64,000 nt of DNA, from positions 1 through 64,000 of the forward strand of contig NZ_ABEA03000218.1 in assembly GCF_000171235.2 (NCBI RefSeq). Direction: 5' to 3'. The position numbers and the translations under genes are program-made. Under the pieces are notes generated by a model. It searched no databases. It was not told the origin of the DNA and was given only the letters and a program-made list of their open reading frames with translations. This DNA is from Geminisphaera colitermitum TAV2. Its GTDB lineage: Bacteria; Verrucomicrobiota; Verrucomicrobiia; Opitutales; Opitutaceae. Of the stretch, positions 15,119 through 25,800 are shown one piece after another; position 1 is the first letter of the stretch, and each line of letters begins with the position of its first letter.

Positions 15119-17220
15119 ATGCACATGCAAGTCATCAAAACCCTGCTCTTATTCCCAGCTCTGGCCTCTCTACTGATCGCCTCTACCCCCGCGCCCATTG
15201 CATCTCCCTCCCCCCCCCCCCCCCAGCCCAAGATATCTCGGTCACAAAAAACAGACGACTGGCCCCAACTCAACCCGGCCCCCGAAGAATGGATTGTCAC
15301 AGACAAATTTCAAAAATTTGCCACATGGTGGCCCGGACGCCCCGAAGACGAAGCCGCCCGCCAAGCCCTGCGTCAGGCCATGCATCGCGAGACAATCGGC
15401 CTGAGCAACGAATTCACCTCCGCCCTGCGCCTCGTGCCACAACTCGCCAATTCCATCCGTTGGGAAGCCCCCCTCCAAGGAGCGCAACAATCGCACCTGT
15501 ACCGCTCGAACCCCGGCAAATGGACATCATGGGATCGCCCCTCCAACGCCCGCCTCATGGAATGCCTTACCCTGCTGGCCAATTTTTACACGATCGAGCA
15601 AGCTTGGAACCCCTACTACCACGACCCCGCGCTAGGCCGCAGATTGGACGCCGCACTCGAATACTGGCTCACCCTGCAAAGCTCCGAAGGCGCTTTCCCC
15701 GAATACGGAGGCTTCGGTTCCAACGAACTGCCCTCCACCTCCTTCAACCTCATGTCGATGGCCGAGATTTACGGCACATTAAAAGACGACGCGCTGTTTG
15801 CCGGACTGGCCCCGCGCTGGATCGACGCCATGCGACGCGCCGTCCTGTGGGGCGCGACTCCCGACTCGTCCCAACGCAAACAAGGCTCCAGCCATGCCAA
15901 CCAATACCTCGGCATCATCGCTGGCGCATGGCATCTGCACGCGTTCACCGGTGAAGCCCGCTGGAAGTCTCTCTACGACGAACTCGCCGATTGGTGGATC
16001 GACCAAGCCCAGTCAAAAGCAGGCTGGTATCGCGAACACGGCGGACGCGAGGACTTCGCCTACTCGGGCGTCACCGACCTTTACCTTGACCGCCTCGCCC
16101 TTGAATCCAGCGACCCGCGCTGGCTCGAATCCCTCCGCCGCTCCTACCTCGCCTCGCAACTGATTGTTGTTTTCGAAATGGACCTGAAAACCACGGTCAT
16201 GGATATCACCGGACACGCCCGCACCACACCATCCGGCTCGCTCAATTTGAAAAGCAGCAGCAGGAATCCGCAACTGCTGGAACGCCCTTATCAACGCTAT
16301 GTCGGCTGGTTCAACCACGTCGCCTCACGCCTTCCCGAAGCGCGTGCATTCGCGCTCGCGTTCCCCTCGCCGGAAGAAGCGTCGGCCTTGGAACAAGCAT
16401 GGTTCGATGCCTGGCCGTCCAGCCTCTCGTGGTCCCACTCATTCCCGCAAATCCGAGGCGCCAACGGAGGCGCGTTCGGCTGGGATGGCAACGGCACTTG
16501 CTGGCCCCTCCCCGCCGGAGCGCAAATTGAAGCCGCCGCCCAAACCCGCCCGTGGAAAGAAACCCGTTTCACCGATGTTTCCAACGACGCCAAGGATCGT
16601 CAGGAACTCACCTGCGTGCGCCGTCCGGGCTATTATGCGACCTTCCGGACAGGCTCTGCACAAGGAAAACAAACGCTGGGCCTGGGAATGCTTTGGGTGC
16701 CTGGTTTCGGCACTGTGTTTGCCTCGGCCAACGCGTCTCCACGACCCGCATACGGCTGGAAGCCAAACGGCACTGAACTTGCCAAAACAGTTCGCAGCCT
16801 GCGCTTGGATTGGAACAGCGAAGGGGGGGGGGGGAGGCGGAGCCCGACACAGCCTCGCATCTCACGCTGAAAGGTCGCTACGACTTGCCGCCGCTGCGAT
16901 TCGGACTTGGTGAGGAAGTGCTCTCTCTGCATTTCAATGCCTCCCCGCTTTACCTGCCGCTGGTCAACCGCGACGGAGAAACTTGGACACTGGCAGACGC
17001 TTCCTCTTGGAACGGCAAAACGACAAACACCACCTCACTCCGTTTGCGACGTAGTGGATCACTGGTTACACACGATGTGCTGATCGACTTCGGCCAACCA
17101 GTCGCACTCGTCGCCAGTTCCCCGTCCTCGATGGGCGCTGATTTGAAAGTGAGAAGCGTGACCGTGACGCCTGCCAAAAAAGGCGAGCTGACCATCACCC
17201 TGCGTCGCGTCGCGCGTTAA
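15119..17220 (+). CDS. Exported toroid-type protein, possible polysaccharide-active enzyme; frame broken at a G tract
   Basis: Signal peptide from ATG 15119 (or 15125): MQVIKTLLLFPALASLLIAS. A Pro-rich stretch from a C15 tract (15210-15224) follows, then a mostly helical region with repeated Trp/Tyr/Glu motifs (WDRPSNARLMECL, YWLTLQSSEGAFPEYGG, HANQYLGIIAGAWHLH) suggesting an alpha/alpha toroid, then a beta-rich end. I cannot name the family. The first frame stops at 16870, but after G12 at 16823-16834 homologous-looking sequence (ASHLTLKGRYDLPPLRFGLG...) continues in another frame to 17220. One extra G, or loss of two, joins the frames into a protein of about 700 residues. Slippage switching, real loss or a sequencing error are all possible. 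Confidence 0.65.
16823..16834. repeat. 12-base G tract at a frame break
   Basis: The tract lies exactly where the reading frame of the toroid-type gene changes. Thirteen or ten G would give one open frame through 17220. Upstream and downstream frames share the gene's base composition. Confidence 0.8.
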
Positions 17221-17382
17221 CAATCGAAGCCTTTCCCTTCCCCGTGACAGTCCCGCCTCAGTTTTCTCCGAGAAACAGTCACTGTTTGCGCTTCGTCGCC
17301 AAATGGTGACGCGCAAAATGGCACTCCATTCACCAACCACAATTCCCATCCCGCTCTGAACAAACCCGAAAACAAAAGTCCT

Positions 17383-18099
17383 ATGAAAACCATCACCTCA
17401 TTCCTCGCCGCGTGCGCCTTCTTCGCCTGCGCCTCACTCTCTGCCCAGATCACTCTGGTCAAATATGATTTCCACATCGCGTCCGACCTTTCGCCCTCCG
17501 CGTGGTCCAGCGACCTGCTGAGTGCCAAGCCGGGAAATCTTACCTCCCCCGTCGGTTCCGGTGCCCAATCCGGGGCGGTCAACTACTATTTCAGAAGAAG
17601 CAATGTCGGGGACACACAGGCGACCGCCGGAGTTGCCACCTTCACACTCAGCCCCTCGCAGGCGATTGATCTTGGAGAACTCACCTTCTCCATGGGGCAC
17701 CAAAACATCTCCGCTACCGTTTTTGACGGCTACACAATCAACTACGCGGTGGGCGTAAAAATCGGCTCGGACGCAGAAACCCTCCTGCCGACGGTTGTGA
17801 CGCACACGGCTCTTCCCAGCAACGCTGTGGGCTATGCCGGCGTCGTGCTGAACGATTCAGCCGCCTTCGACCTCAGTTCCTTCTCCGGTATTTCCTCAAG
17901 CATTACCTTAAAAATTTACGTGTATGTGACGGATGTCATTCCCGTCAGCGGTGCCGCCACTGCCGCGAACCATACATTACGCATCGACGACATTATGGTA
18001 ACAGGCACCGCCGCAGTCCCTGAACCCGCCACAAGCGCCCTTCTTTTGGGCGCTGCCGTAATCCTTGCCATGCTCGTCCGCAATCGTCTCCGCCGCTGA
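17383..18099 (+). CDS. PEP-CTERM exported protein
   Basis: A 238-residue protein with signal peptide MKTITSFLAACAFFACASLSA and a C-terminal sorting signal: VPEPATSALLLG, a hydrophobic stretch, then the basic end RNRLRR. Family knowledge: such tails are processed by an exosortase system tied to extracellular polysaccharide. The middle is a paralogue of the protein at 14281-14937. It ends seven bases before the start of the heparinase-like gene, so the two are probably one operon and may act on the same glycan. Confidence 0.88.
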   Translation: MKTITSFLAACAFFACASLSAQITLVKYDFHIASDLSPSAWSSDLLSAKPGNLTSPVGSGAQSGAVNYYFRRSNVGDTQATAGVATFTLSPSQAIDLGELTFSMGHQNISATVFDGYTINYAVGVKIGSDAETLLPTVVTHTALPSNAVGYAGVVLNDSAAFDLSSFSGISSSITLKIYVYVTDVIPVSGAATAANHTLRIDDIMVTGTAAVPEPATSALLLGAAVILAMLVRNRLRR

Positions 18100-18106
18100 C
18101 ACGAGA

Positions 18107-20788
18107 ATGCGAACCGCGCATTGCCTGATTGTAATCGGCATTCTGGCCGCGCTCCCCCTGCTCCGCGCCGACCGACCGCAAATCCACGCTACGCCGAAGG
18201 ACAAGCCCGCCATCCTTGCCAAAATCAAGGACGAGCCTTGGGCCGCCGAAGCGTGGACACGCCTGCTCGCCGACATTGATCCCATCGTCGAACGTGTGCA
18301 AAAGCAGCCCGACTGGCTCCTCTCGCGCATGTCCATGTATTGGAAACCCGGCGAACGCTACACCCAGTGTTACATCAAGGACCAGAACTGGGACCGCGGC
18401 GAAGGCAACGCCCCTGTCCCCACCGTGCGACTCCCCGGAATGCGCATCTGGAACGACTACAAAAACGTCCCCCTCGAACAACGCATCCCCTACAACGAAA
18501 CCGGCGACATGCTCGCCTTCAGTCGCAAGACCCCGTCCGCGCCGACCACACTCGTGCCCTACAAACAATCCGGGCACCTCATCCGCGACAACAACCGCGA
18601 AATCCTCGACCTCGCGGCCAAATCCGCCTTCGCCCACTGGCTCACCGGCGAGCCAAAATACGCCGACCTCGCCACCGACGTTTATTGGACATGGTTGCTT
18701 GGCACCTACCACATGCAACCCCCGCTCGACCCTAAACAATCCACCGGTGGCCCCGGCGCTTACGCCCCCGGCGGCATGATGGGTTACTACGACTACGAAC
18801 AAATCCACGACGACCTGCTCATGCACGGCGCCGTCATCTACGACTTCCTCCGCGATCACCTCGCCGCCCATCCCCCCCCCCCCCTCCCTCCCGGTAAGGA
18901 TCTGGACGCCATCAGTGCCGAAGTTTTCAAGCGCTTCATCGAAATCGGTTTCGTCCGCGGCCAAAAAACCGGCAACTGGAACATCAACGGCTGGGCCATC
19001 ATGATGCCCGGCATCCTCGCTCTCGGCCCCGACTCCGCTTACGCCGACGGCAAAGGACGCGCGTATTACCTAAAACACTACACCACCATTTCCACATCCT
19101 GGCACGACGCCCTCCCCGACATCCTCAAAACCTACGATCCCATCACCGGTCTCTGGCCCGAATCCCCCGGCTACGCCCTCGGCACCATCAACACCCTCCT
19201 TGACCTCTCGCATCCCCTTTCCCTCACGGGCGCCGACACCATCGGCGGCAACCCCATGATGCAAAAAGCCGCCCTCGCCATTTTCCCTTGGCTTGATGCC
19301 CGCGGCAACCTCGTCGTCTTCGGCGACACCCGTGGCGGCCCCGGCAGCTTCCTCGCTTTCGAACGCCTGCTCACCCATTATCGCAAAACCGGCGACACCG
19401 CCAACACCGCCCGCATCTCTGCCGCCATCCGCCAAGGCATCGACTCCGGCCAATACGACCGTGCCGCCGCCTCCGGCTGGAAAGGTCTTTGTGCCAACGT
19501 CCCCCTTTCTCCGCCGACGACTGAATCCGTTCCCTACGCCCGCGCTGCATGGTCCGCCACGCACCGCCATCTCATCCTCAAAAACGGCAACGACCCCGAC
19601 ACCGCGCTCATGCTCACCCTCTATGGTGGCGGCAAAGCCAACCACCACCTGCGTCCCAACGGACTCGCGCTCCAACTCTATGGCCGCGGCTATGCTCTCG
19701 CCCCCGACGCCTCCGCTTTCGAATCCTACTGGAACGACGACGTCCACTACCATCAAGGAGCCACTGGCTCCAACACGATCCTTCCCGGTTACACTCAAGG
19801 CCCGGTCACCATTAACGCCTTGGACCCCGCGCCTGCCCCTGACGCATTCACAGCCGACTACGGTGTTTCCCCCTCCATTTCCTTCGCCGACATCTCCGCC
19901 ACCGAAAAACGCCGTGTCGCTGCCATCATCCGCACCTCGCCGACCACCGGCTACTACGTTGACATTTTCCGTTCCCGCCAGCCGGACAACGATTACCTGT
20001 ATCACAATCTTGGTGACAAACTCGCTATCTTCGACGCTACCGGACATCCCTTGACCACCACCGCGCTCGACGCCATCCCCGCCGCTCCCGACAAAGCCTA
20101 TTCCTATTTCAAAAACGTCCGTCGTTCCGCGCTTGTTGGAGGTGATTGGTCCGCTCGCTGGACGCTCGCCAACGCCAAACCCGCGCTTGAAATGACGTTC
20201 TGGATGCAGAGCGAAGGCGAGGACGATTCCGTCCGTGAACTTTATCAAGTTGATGCCCCCCCCACCACGCTCCTCCCCGCGCTCACACCCGGCGGAGCCA
20301 GCCTTGCACCAAACCCCACGCCCACGATCATCGTGCGTCAAAACGGGCGTGACGGCTGGGCAACACCCTTTGTTGCCGTCGCCGAACCGCATGACGCGGG
20401 CCAACGTTCCATCACTGCCATTCGCGGTCTGCCCGCGACGGAAACCCTTGCCGGTGTCATCGTCGAAAGCGTCGGACTGAACGCCCGTCGCGACCTCATT
20501 ATCGTGACCACCGACGATGCCGAGCACATCCCCGCGCCCGATCTTTCCGTGCGAATGCGAGGAGCCTTTGCGGTCGTCACCACCGATGCGTCCGGCCTGC
20601 GCGAACTCTATTTGGGAGTCGGACGTTTGCTGGTTCACGGCGGATGGAAAATCGAGGCGGACACTCCAGTCAGCATCAGTTTGCGCGCGACTGACGCCGG
20701 TTTTGTCTGCTCCGCCACCGGACCAGTTTCTATCACCCGCCCTGATGGTCGCACCATGAGCATTCCCGCCGGCCAAGATCAAAAATAG
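18107..20788 (+). CDS. Exported heparinase II/III-like polysaccharide lyase
   Basis: An 893-residue protein with signal peptide (MRTAHCLIVIGILAALPLLRA). It has a long helical toroid half (residues ~30-420; NETGDMLAFS, NWNINGWAIMMPGILALG, LWPESPGYALG) and a beta-sandwich half (from ~470) with heparinase II/III-like traits such as LMLTLYGGGKANHHLRPNGLALQLYG near 510 and DVHYHQGATGSNTIL near 550. These fit family lyases that cleave uronic-acid polysaccharides; the exact substrate is unknown. Start 18107 follows the PEP-CTERM gene stop closely with ACGAGA as a weak ribosome site. A 13-C tract at 18872 adds HPPPPLPPG in frame. Confidence 0.8.
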   Translation: MRTAHCLIVIGILAALPLLRADRPQIHATPKDKPAILAKIKDEPWAAEAWTRLLADIDPIVERVQKQPDWLLSRMSMYWKPGERYTQCYIKDQNWDRGEGNAPVPTVRLPGMRIWNDYKNVPLEQRIPYNETGDMLAFSRKTPSAPTTLVPYKQSGHLIRDNNREILDLAAKSAFAHWLTGEPKYADLATDVYWTWLLGTYHMQPPLDPKQSTGGPGAYAPGGMMGYYDYEQIHDDLLMHGAVIYDFLRDHLAAHPPPPLPPGKDLDAISAEVFKRFIEIGFVRGQKTGNWNINGWAIMMPGILALGPDSAYADGKGRAYYLKHYTTISTSWHDALPDILKTYDPITGLWPESPGYALGTINTLLDLSHPLSLTGADTIGGNPMMQKAALAIFPWLDARGNLVVFGDTRGGPGSFLAFERLLTHYRKTGDTANTARISAAIRQGIDSGQYDRAAASGWKGLCANVPLSPPTTESVPYARAAWSATHRHLILKNGNDPDTALMLTLYGGGKANHHLRPNGLALQLYGRGYALAPDASAFESYWNDDVHYHQGATGSNTILPGYTQGPVTINALDPAPAPDAFTADYGVSPSISFADISATEKRRVAAIIRTSPTTGYYVDIFRSRQPDNDYLYHNLGDKLAIFDATGHPLTTTALDAIPAAPDKAYSYFKNVRRSALVGGDWSARWTLANAKPALEMTFWMQSEGEDDSVRELYQVDAPPTTLLPALTPGGASLAPNPTPTIIVRQNGRDGWATPFVAVAEPHDAGQRSITAIRGLPATETLAGVIVESVGLNARRDLIIVTTDDAEHIPAPDLSVRMRGAFAVVTTDASGLRELYLGVGRLLVHGGWKIEADTPVSISLRATDAGFVCSATGPVSITRPDGRTMSIPAGQDQK

Positions 20789-20951
20789 AATAATAGAACC
20801 AAGAAACTCACGCGGAGTCGCGGAGAACGCGGAGAAAACAACAAAAATCCGCACCTCCAAGTTTCCGCGTGAAATGTTTCTGATCGGAAAATGAAATCGA
20901 TGTCACCGACGTTGCCTACCACTCGTTTTGCTATTCGAGTAAGCACGTCCG

Positions 20952-21926
20952 ATGAAAACGCCATCCCTCGCAACACTCCCCTCCCCCCCCCTCCCCCCCG
21001 CTCCCAATCTCGTTGCTCACTATCAAGACTGGGCGGCCCTCCGCCTCAACCTCCTCTGGATCTACGAAGGCCCCGTCCCGGACAACGGACAGGGCAAGCT
21101 TGCCGAGACCAAAACCGAGGCCGACCGCATCGCGATAATGACCTCCCCCATAATCGCGCTCGATTACTGCGCCGCCTGGCTCGTCACCCGCGGCGAGGCG
21201 CGCGTCATCTGTAATGGAAAAGCCGTTACGGCTCCCGCCGGCCACTGGCTTATCCCGTGGCCCGGCCTGCGTGAACAACGCTTCACTCCGGGCACCGAAC
21301 TCCTGTCCGCCCGCTTCCAAGCCCACTGGCCCGACGGACGCGCCCTCTTCGACGAAGGCCTCAGCCTCGCCATGCCCTCGCGCGACGTTCCACAACTCGA
21401 AACCGCCGCCCGCCGCCTCCTCGCGTGCGTGCGCCCGCACCGCCCCGATGCCAACGCCCGCATGCTCGGTGCCGTGGATGTCCCCCTGCCAGACTTCATC
21501 GACATCAAAATTGCCACCCTTCAATTCATCCGCTGCTACACCGACGCCCTCGTCAGCCGCGGGCTCAAACCCACCCGCCTCGGCACCTGCGACGAACGCG
21601 TCCTCCAGGCTCTCTCGCAACTCGACCGCCTCCCCCTCCACTACAAATTCCGCGAAGCCGACTTCGCCCGCGAGATCGGCCTCGGTCCCAGCCAGTTTGC
21701 CCGGCTCTTCTCCGCTCAGATGGGCATGACGCCCAAGCAATACATTGAACGCCGCCGCCGTGATTCCTGCCGCCGCATGTTACTGCACAGTTCACTGCCC
21801 GTAAAACAACTCGCCGCCGAGTTCGGCTTCTCGCACCACACCGATTTTTCGGCGTGGTTCAAAAAATTCAACGGCCTCTCCCCGACCGAATTTCGCAACG
21901 CGTATCCACAAGGCCACCACGTATGA
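20952..21926 (+). CDS. AraC-family transcriptional regulator
   Basis: A 324-residue regulator. The N-terminal ~200 residues are a cupin-like sensor region (ARVICNGKAVTAPAGHWLIPWPG). The C-terminal double helix-turn-helix includes FAREIGLGPSQFARLFSAQMGMTPKQYIERRR and VKQLAAEFGFSHHTDFSAWFKKFNGLSPTEFR. It lies directly after the heparinase-like gene and is a candidate sugar-responsive regulator of the 13.4-20.8 kb module. C9-T-C7 (20983-20999) encodes LPSPPLPPAPN ten residues after the start, so a length change there would switch off the regulator. Confidence 0.9.
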   Translation: MKTPSLATLPSPPLPPAPNLVAHYQDWAALRLNLLWIYEGPVPDNGQGKLAETKTEADRIAIMTSPIIALDYCAAWLVTRGEARVICNGKAVTAPAGHWLIPWPGLREQRFTPGTELLSARFQAHWPDGRALFDEGLSLAMPSRDVPQLETAARRLLACVRPHRPDANARMLGAVDVPLPDFIDIKIATLQFIRCYTDALVSRGLKPTRLGTCDERVLQALSQLDRLPLHYKFREADFAREIGLGPSQFARLFSAQMGMTPKQYIERRRRDSCRRMLLHSSLPVKQLAAEFGFSHHTDFSAWFKKFNGLSPTEFRNAYPQGHHV

Positions 21927-22000
21927 GCCTGCAAAAACAATCCAATCTCTCCAGTCTTGCTCCATTGCCTGTTTCAGGTTTTTAGCACTTCAGTTTTTAC

Positions 22001-22660
22001 ATGCGGCTCCTCCATTTTTTTCTCAGTCTATTAACCATTTCCCTCCTGCTGACACTGGCTCAATCCAATCCGCGTTACGCTCCCGCTCCGTCCGCGACCG
22101 CAACATCGAAGCCCCCCTCCCCCCCCCCCTCGTCCACGCGCCCCGTGGACGTATGGCTTATCCCCCTCGAAGGCTTTCCAACTTCCACGGCGGATGAACT
22201 GCGACAGACGTTTGCCCGCGAACTCAACCTGAACATCCGCATGACCCTGCCCGCCCGGTGCACGCCCGACATGTATTTCAGTTCCGACAAACTTCTGGCC
22301 GACCGCGTGCGCGATCAACTCCAGGCCCCAATGCGCACCCTCCCCGGTATCACACCACGCACGACTTATGTCGTGCTCGCCCCCGCCGACCTCAATCAAA
22401 TCGGTTCTGAAAAAGGCTATGTTTACACTGCGCATTTCCCCGAGCAACGCCTTGCCATCATCTCGCTCTCCCGCCTGCGCGACGCATTTTACGGCACGCG
22501 CGATACCCCTGACGTCACCCGCGCCCGCCTCTACAAAATGACCAAGATGGCCATCGGCGCTCACTATTACCACCTCGGCCCTACGAACAACCTCGACAGC
22601 GTCATGTATTCCCCGGTCGAGACCCGCTACGACCTCGACCGCCTCGGCACCGGCTTTTAG
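22001..22660 (+). CDS. Exported archaemetzincin-like protein with degenerate metal site
   Basis: A 219-residue protein with signal peptide MRLLHFFLSLLTISLLLTLAQS and a Pro-rich linker encoded by C6-T-C11 (22112-22129). The rest resembles archaemetzincin-type proteases: VDVWLIPLEGFP, TYVVLAPADL, YVYTAHFPEQRLAIISLSRLRD and a final RLYKMTKMAIGAHYYHLGPT followed by LDSVMYSPVET. In active metzincins the site is HExxHxxGxxH before a Met-turn. Here Glu is missing and only parts (AHYYHLG, SVMYSP) remain, so catalysis is doubtful. The assignment rests on motif order only. Confidence 0.55.
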   Translation: MRLLHFFLSLLTISLLLTLAQSNPRYAPAPSATATSKPPSPPPSSTRPVDVWLIPLEGFPTSTADELRQTFARELNLNIRMTLPARCTPDMYFSSDKLLADRVRDQLQAPMRTLPGITPRTTYVVLAPADLNQIGSEKGYVYTAHFPEQRLAIISLSRLRDAFYGTRDTPDVTRARLYKMTKMAIGAHYYHLGPTNNLDSVMYSPVETRYDLDRLGTGF

Positions 22661-22814
22661 CCCGGGCCGGCAGCCCTCGTCCGAGCACGTCTATTCCATT
22701 ACCCGAGGAATCATTGGCGTATCCTCTTTTGGATACAACCGAGCCTGACGATACTTCAGCAGCTTCGCCCGCACGCGTGGCGTGCCGTCGGCGTAGTCGT
22801 CTTCAAAACGAAAC

Positions 22815-25800
22815 TTACTTGGGCAAAATAAGGTTGGACGCTGTCCAACGAATCCATTCGCGGATCACCTCGCGTCCCGTATCCGTCAATCCATGACCGG
22901 CGTCGGGAATGGATTTATAAGTCGCCTTCGGACGGGCGGAGCGGAGCTTGCGGTTAAACCCCGTTTGCCACTCCAGCGCAGTGGACTTCTCTCCCCATAC
23001 CACGAGCAATAGTCTGTCCGTTGCCCCACGATACGTCTCCAACGGCGAAGAGCCGCCCTCATGCAACACGAAGGCGTCGAATCCGTTCACAAAATCCGGC
23101 CACACGCGATCCAGTCCGCAACCGATCATGTGCGCGCCGTTGCTCGAACCCGCCACGATGCGCGGTCCGCGCACGGTGCCGGGCAACACTTCGCGAACCC
23201 GCGCCAGCATTTGGCGCGCGTAGTTCCAATGGCCGTCAATCTCCACACCCTTTGCCAGCGAGCGTGGCGACACGCCACCCGGATACGGCAACGCGACCAC
23301 CACCCATTTGTCGAAGTCCACCAGACCACGCGCCCCCCCCACTCGATGCGAACCCTTGCCGCCACCAAACCAGACGAGCAACGGCAGCGGCTTTGCGGGA
23401 TTGGCGGGATCATAGCTGGCGGGCACATGCACTTCGCACGCCGCCGGGAGATTATCGTGCATCGGCGGCAATCCGGGAAACTCCAACGTCAATGTCTTAC
23501 CGGGCACAGGTGCCGGGAGCGGAACAGGGCGCGGATGCGATGGAGCTGCAGCCTCAAGCGCGATTGCAGATGTGTTGGTCACGGAGGGGGGGGGGAGGAT
23601 GAAGCCACGGACGGGCGTCGCAAGCGACGCCCCTACAGCGGGCGAGACGCCCGCGCCACTTTCATTACCACTTCCGATCCGGTTCAACTGCCGCGCCAGA
23701 AAGGCCCTCGTAGCATCCTCCATTTCACGCGTTGGACGGTGTCCTGAATCTGGATACGAACGCCATTCGACCTCCACGCCCGCGCCGCGCAGGCGCGTTG
23801 CGAAAACAACAGCACTGTCATAACGGGAGGGAAAACCTCCGCTCGTAAAATTGTCGGCCTCCGACGCTCCCACAAAAAACCTCACGCTCCGCCAGTCTCG
23901 CATGGGCGGCAATCCAGGCATCGGATACACGGGCATGTGGTGGTTCCCATTGTTGACCGACACCGCCGCCACCAAGTCAGGACGCCAGGCGGCAAAGCTC
24001 ACCGCAAACCCGCCGCCACTCGTCACGCCATGCAGGAGCAGGTTGCCGCGCTCAATCGGCACGCTGCGCCCGATCTCATCCAGCGCACTTAAAAACGCCT
24101 TGCCCGACCAGACCTGCGCATAATGCGCACTGGAAAAACGGCTCGCCATGCGCCACTGCACATCGCCTCTGTAAAACTCGGGTACCACCAGCACGAGTCC
24201 GTGCTCATCGGCAAAGCGCGTCCACTCGCTGCCGTGGCGCAGGAGTTCGAGCGCGTCGGTTCCAAGCGTGGGCACGAGCACCAGCACGCGGCGGGGGGTG
24301 CGCGTTTCGCCTTCCGGCGGCGTGCGGTAAAATACGTGCAGGCGCGGATTGTCACCGTTGGGCGTCGGCACCGTAACCACGCCGGTGCGTTCTGGAAGAA
24401 CGGCTCGGGCAGGGTCAAAGCACATGTCGCGCAGCAAGCGCAGTAGCGGGCCGGCAAGGCTGTCACGCGAGTATTTCCAATCGTAACGGGTGCTTATCAG
24501 CCATGCATCGGTTTCCCGGCATATCTCCAGTCCGCGATGCGCCTCGGCAATCGCCTCGGGTATCCGGTTTTGAATACGCATTAACTGGGCGCGGCGAAAG
24601 TGAATGTTGGCCTTGATGCTCTCAATCGCTTTCCCATAGGGCATCCGGCGGTCGATGCGTTCGAGCCGTTGAAAAACGCTTTCCGCCGCCTCGTATTCTT
24701 CGCCCATGAAGAGGCCGAGCGCGTGCTCGTAGAGCCGGGTTGCGGTGGTGTTGTCGGGGTCTTTATCCGCAAAGCTGCGCAGCACGTCGGGCGTGTGTTC
24801 GCGGAGGATGCGGGCTCTTTCGGCGGCGGTGAAAAAACGATAGACATTCCACTTGCGCATGAAGTCCCACCAAGGTTTGGGATCAAAAATGCCATCCGCT
24901 CCGAGCGAGGCGCGCGCAAGCCGCGCTTGCTCGTGGTAAAGGGCGGCGGGGGAAAAGAGCACCCAGTCGTGTGCTCCCTTGGTCAGGTCATAGAGCAATG
25001 CGTCAGACTCGTCGCGGGTCATGGTTTGCCACGGGACGATGAGCGGTCTGGGCTTGGGCGTTGTCCCGGTGCGCGCGCAGGCGGCGGCAATGGCCGAGGC
25101 GAAACGGTCGCGCATGGCAATGAATTCGTCCGTGGTGATGACTTCGGAAAGGGCGCGTTCGTTGAGCCGTGCGCAGAACATGGTGATCTGCCAGTCGATG
25201 CTGTTGATCCAGTTGGCGTCTCGGACACGGGTAAGCCAATGGAGCAGGGAGTCTTCAATGTAGGCGGCAACGGTGCGCATGTCCACCACCCATGCGTTTT
25301 GATTAAATGGATACAATACGGGCAGCCCGTCCGCATTCCCGATCTCGCGCAGTTCCTTGAGGAGGAGAAGCGTCGCGCACCAGGAGCGGGGATGATGTTT
25401 GAGGATGACACGATCAATGCGTTTGGTTCCTCGAGGCTGTCCGCTGATGGCAATGAGGGCGCGTGCCTCCGCAATCTTCTCTTCGGGTGCCAGTCCAGTG
25501 TAATTAAGAGATGAATATCGGGCGTCTTCACGGATCAAATACATGGACCCGGAGTTTCCCCATGCGGGACGGGCACGGCGCGGGATGGGGTGATCCGCGT
25601 TCCATTCAGCCCAGGCTTCGATGCTGGCATTGCCATCGGCGATGAGCGCAAGACGGCGGAGGGATTCAGTCATGTTACGCAGCCATTTGTGATGCACAAC
25701 GGTGTCGGGACTGACGGCGTCAAAATCGCGAAGGAGCGCCTCGCATTCGGCTGCCAGTTGTGCGTGGGGAATACGCGATTGCCGGTCAAGAAGAAGGTTG

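Noticed and set aside
19070-20860. 596-codon minus-strand frame over the heparinase-like gene
   Set aside because: Antisense shadow; Gly/Val/Asp-rich without domains, while the plus strand has a signal peptide and conserved motifs.
22718-22737. Frequent GGATAC words considered as an uptake or recognition signal
   Set aside because: By eye the number in the window is about what base composition predicts, and they have no fixed position or strand.
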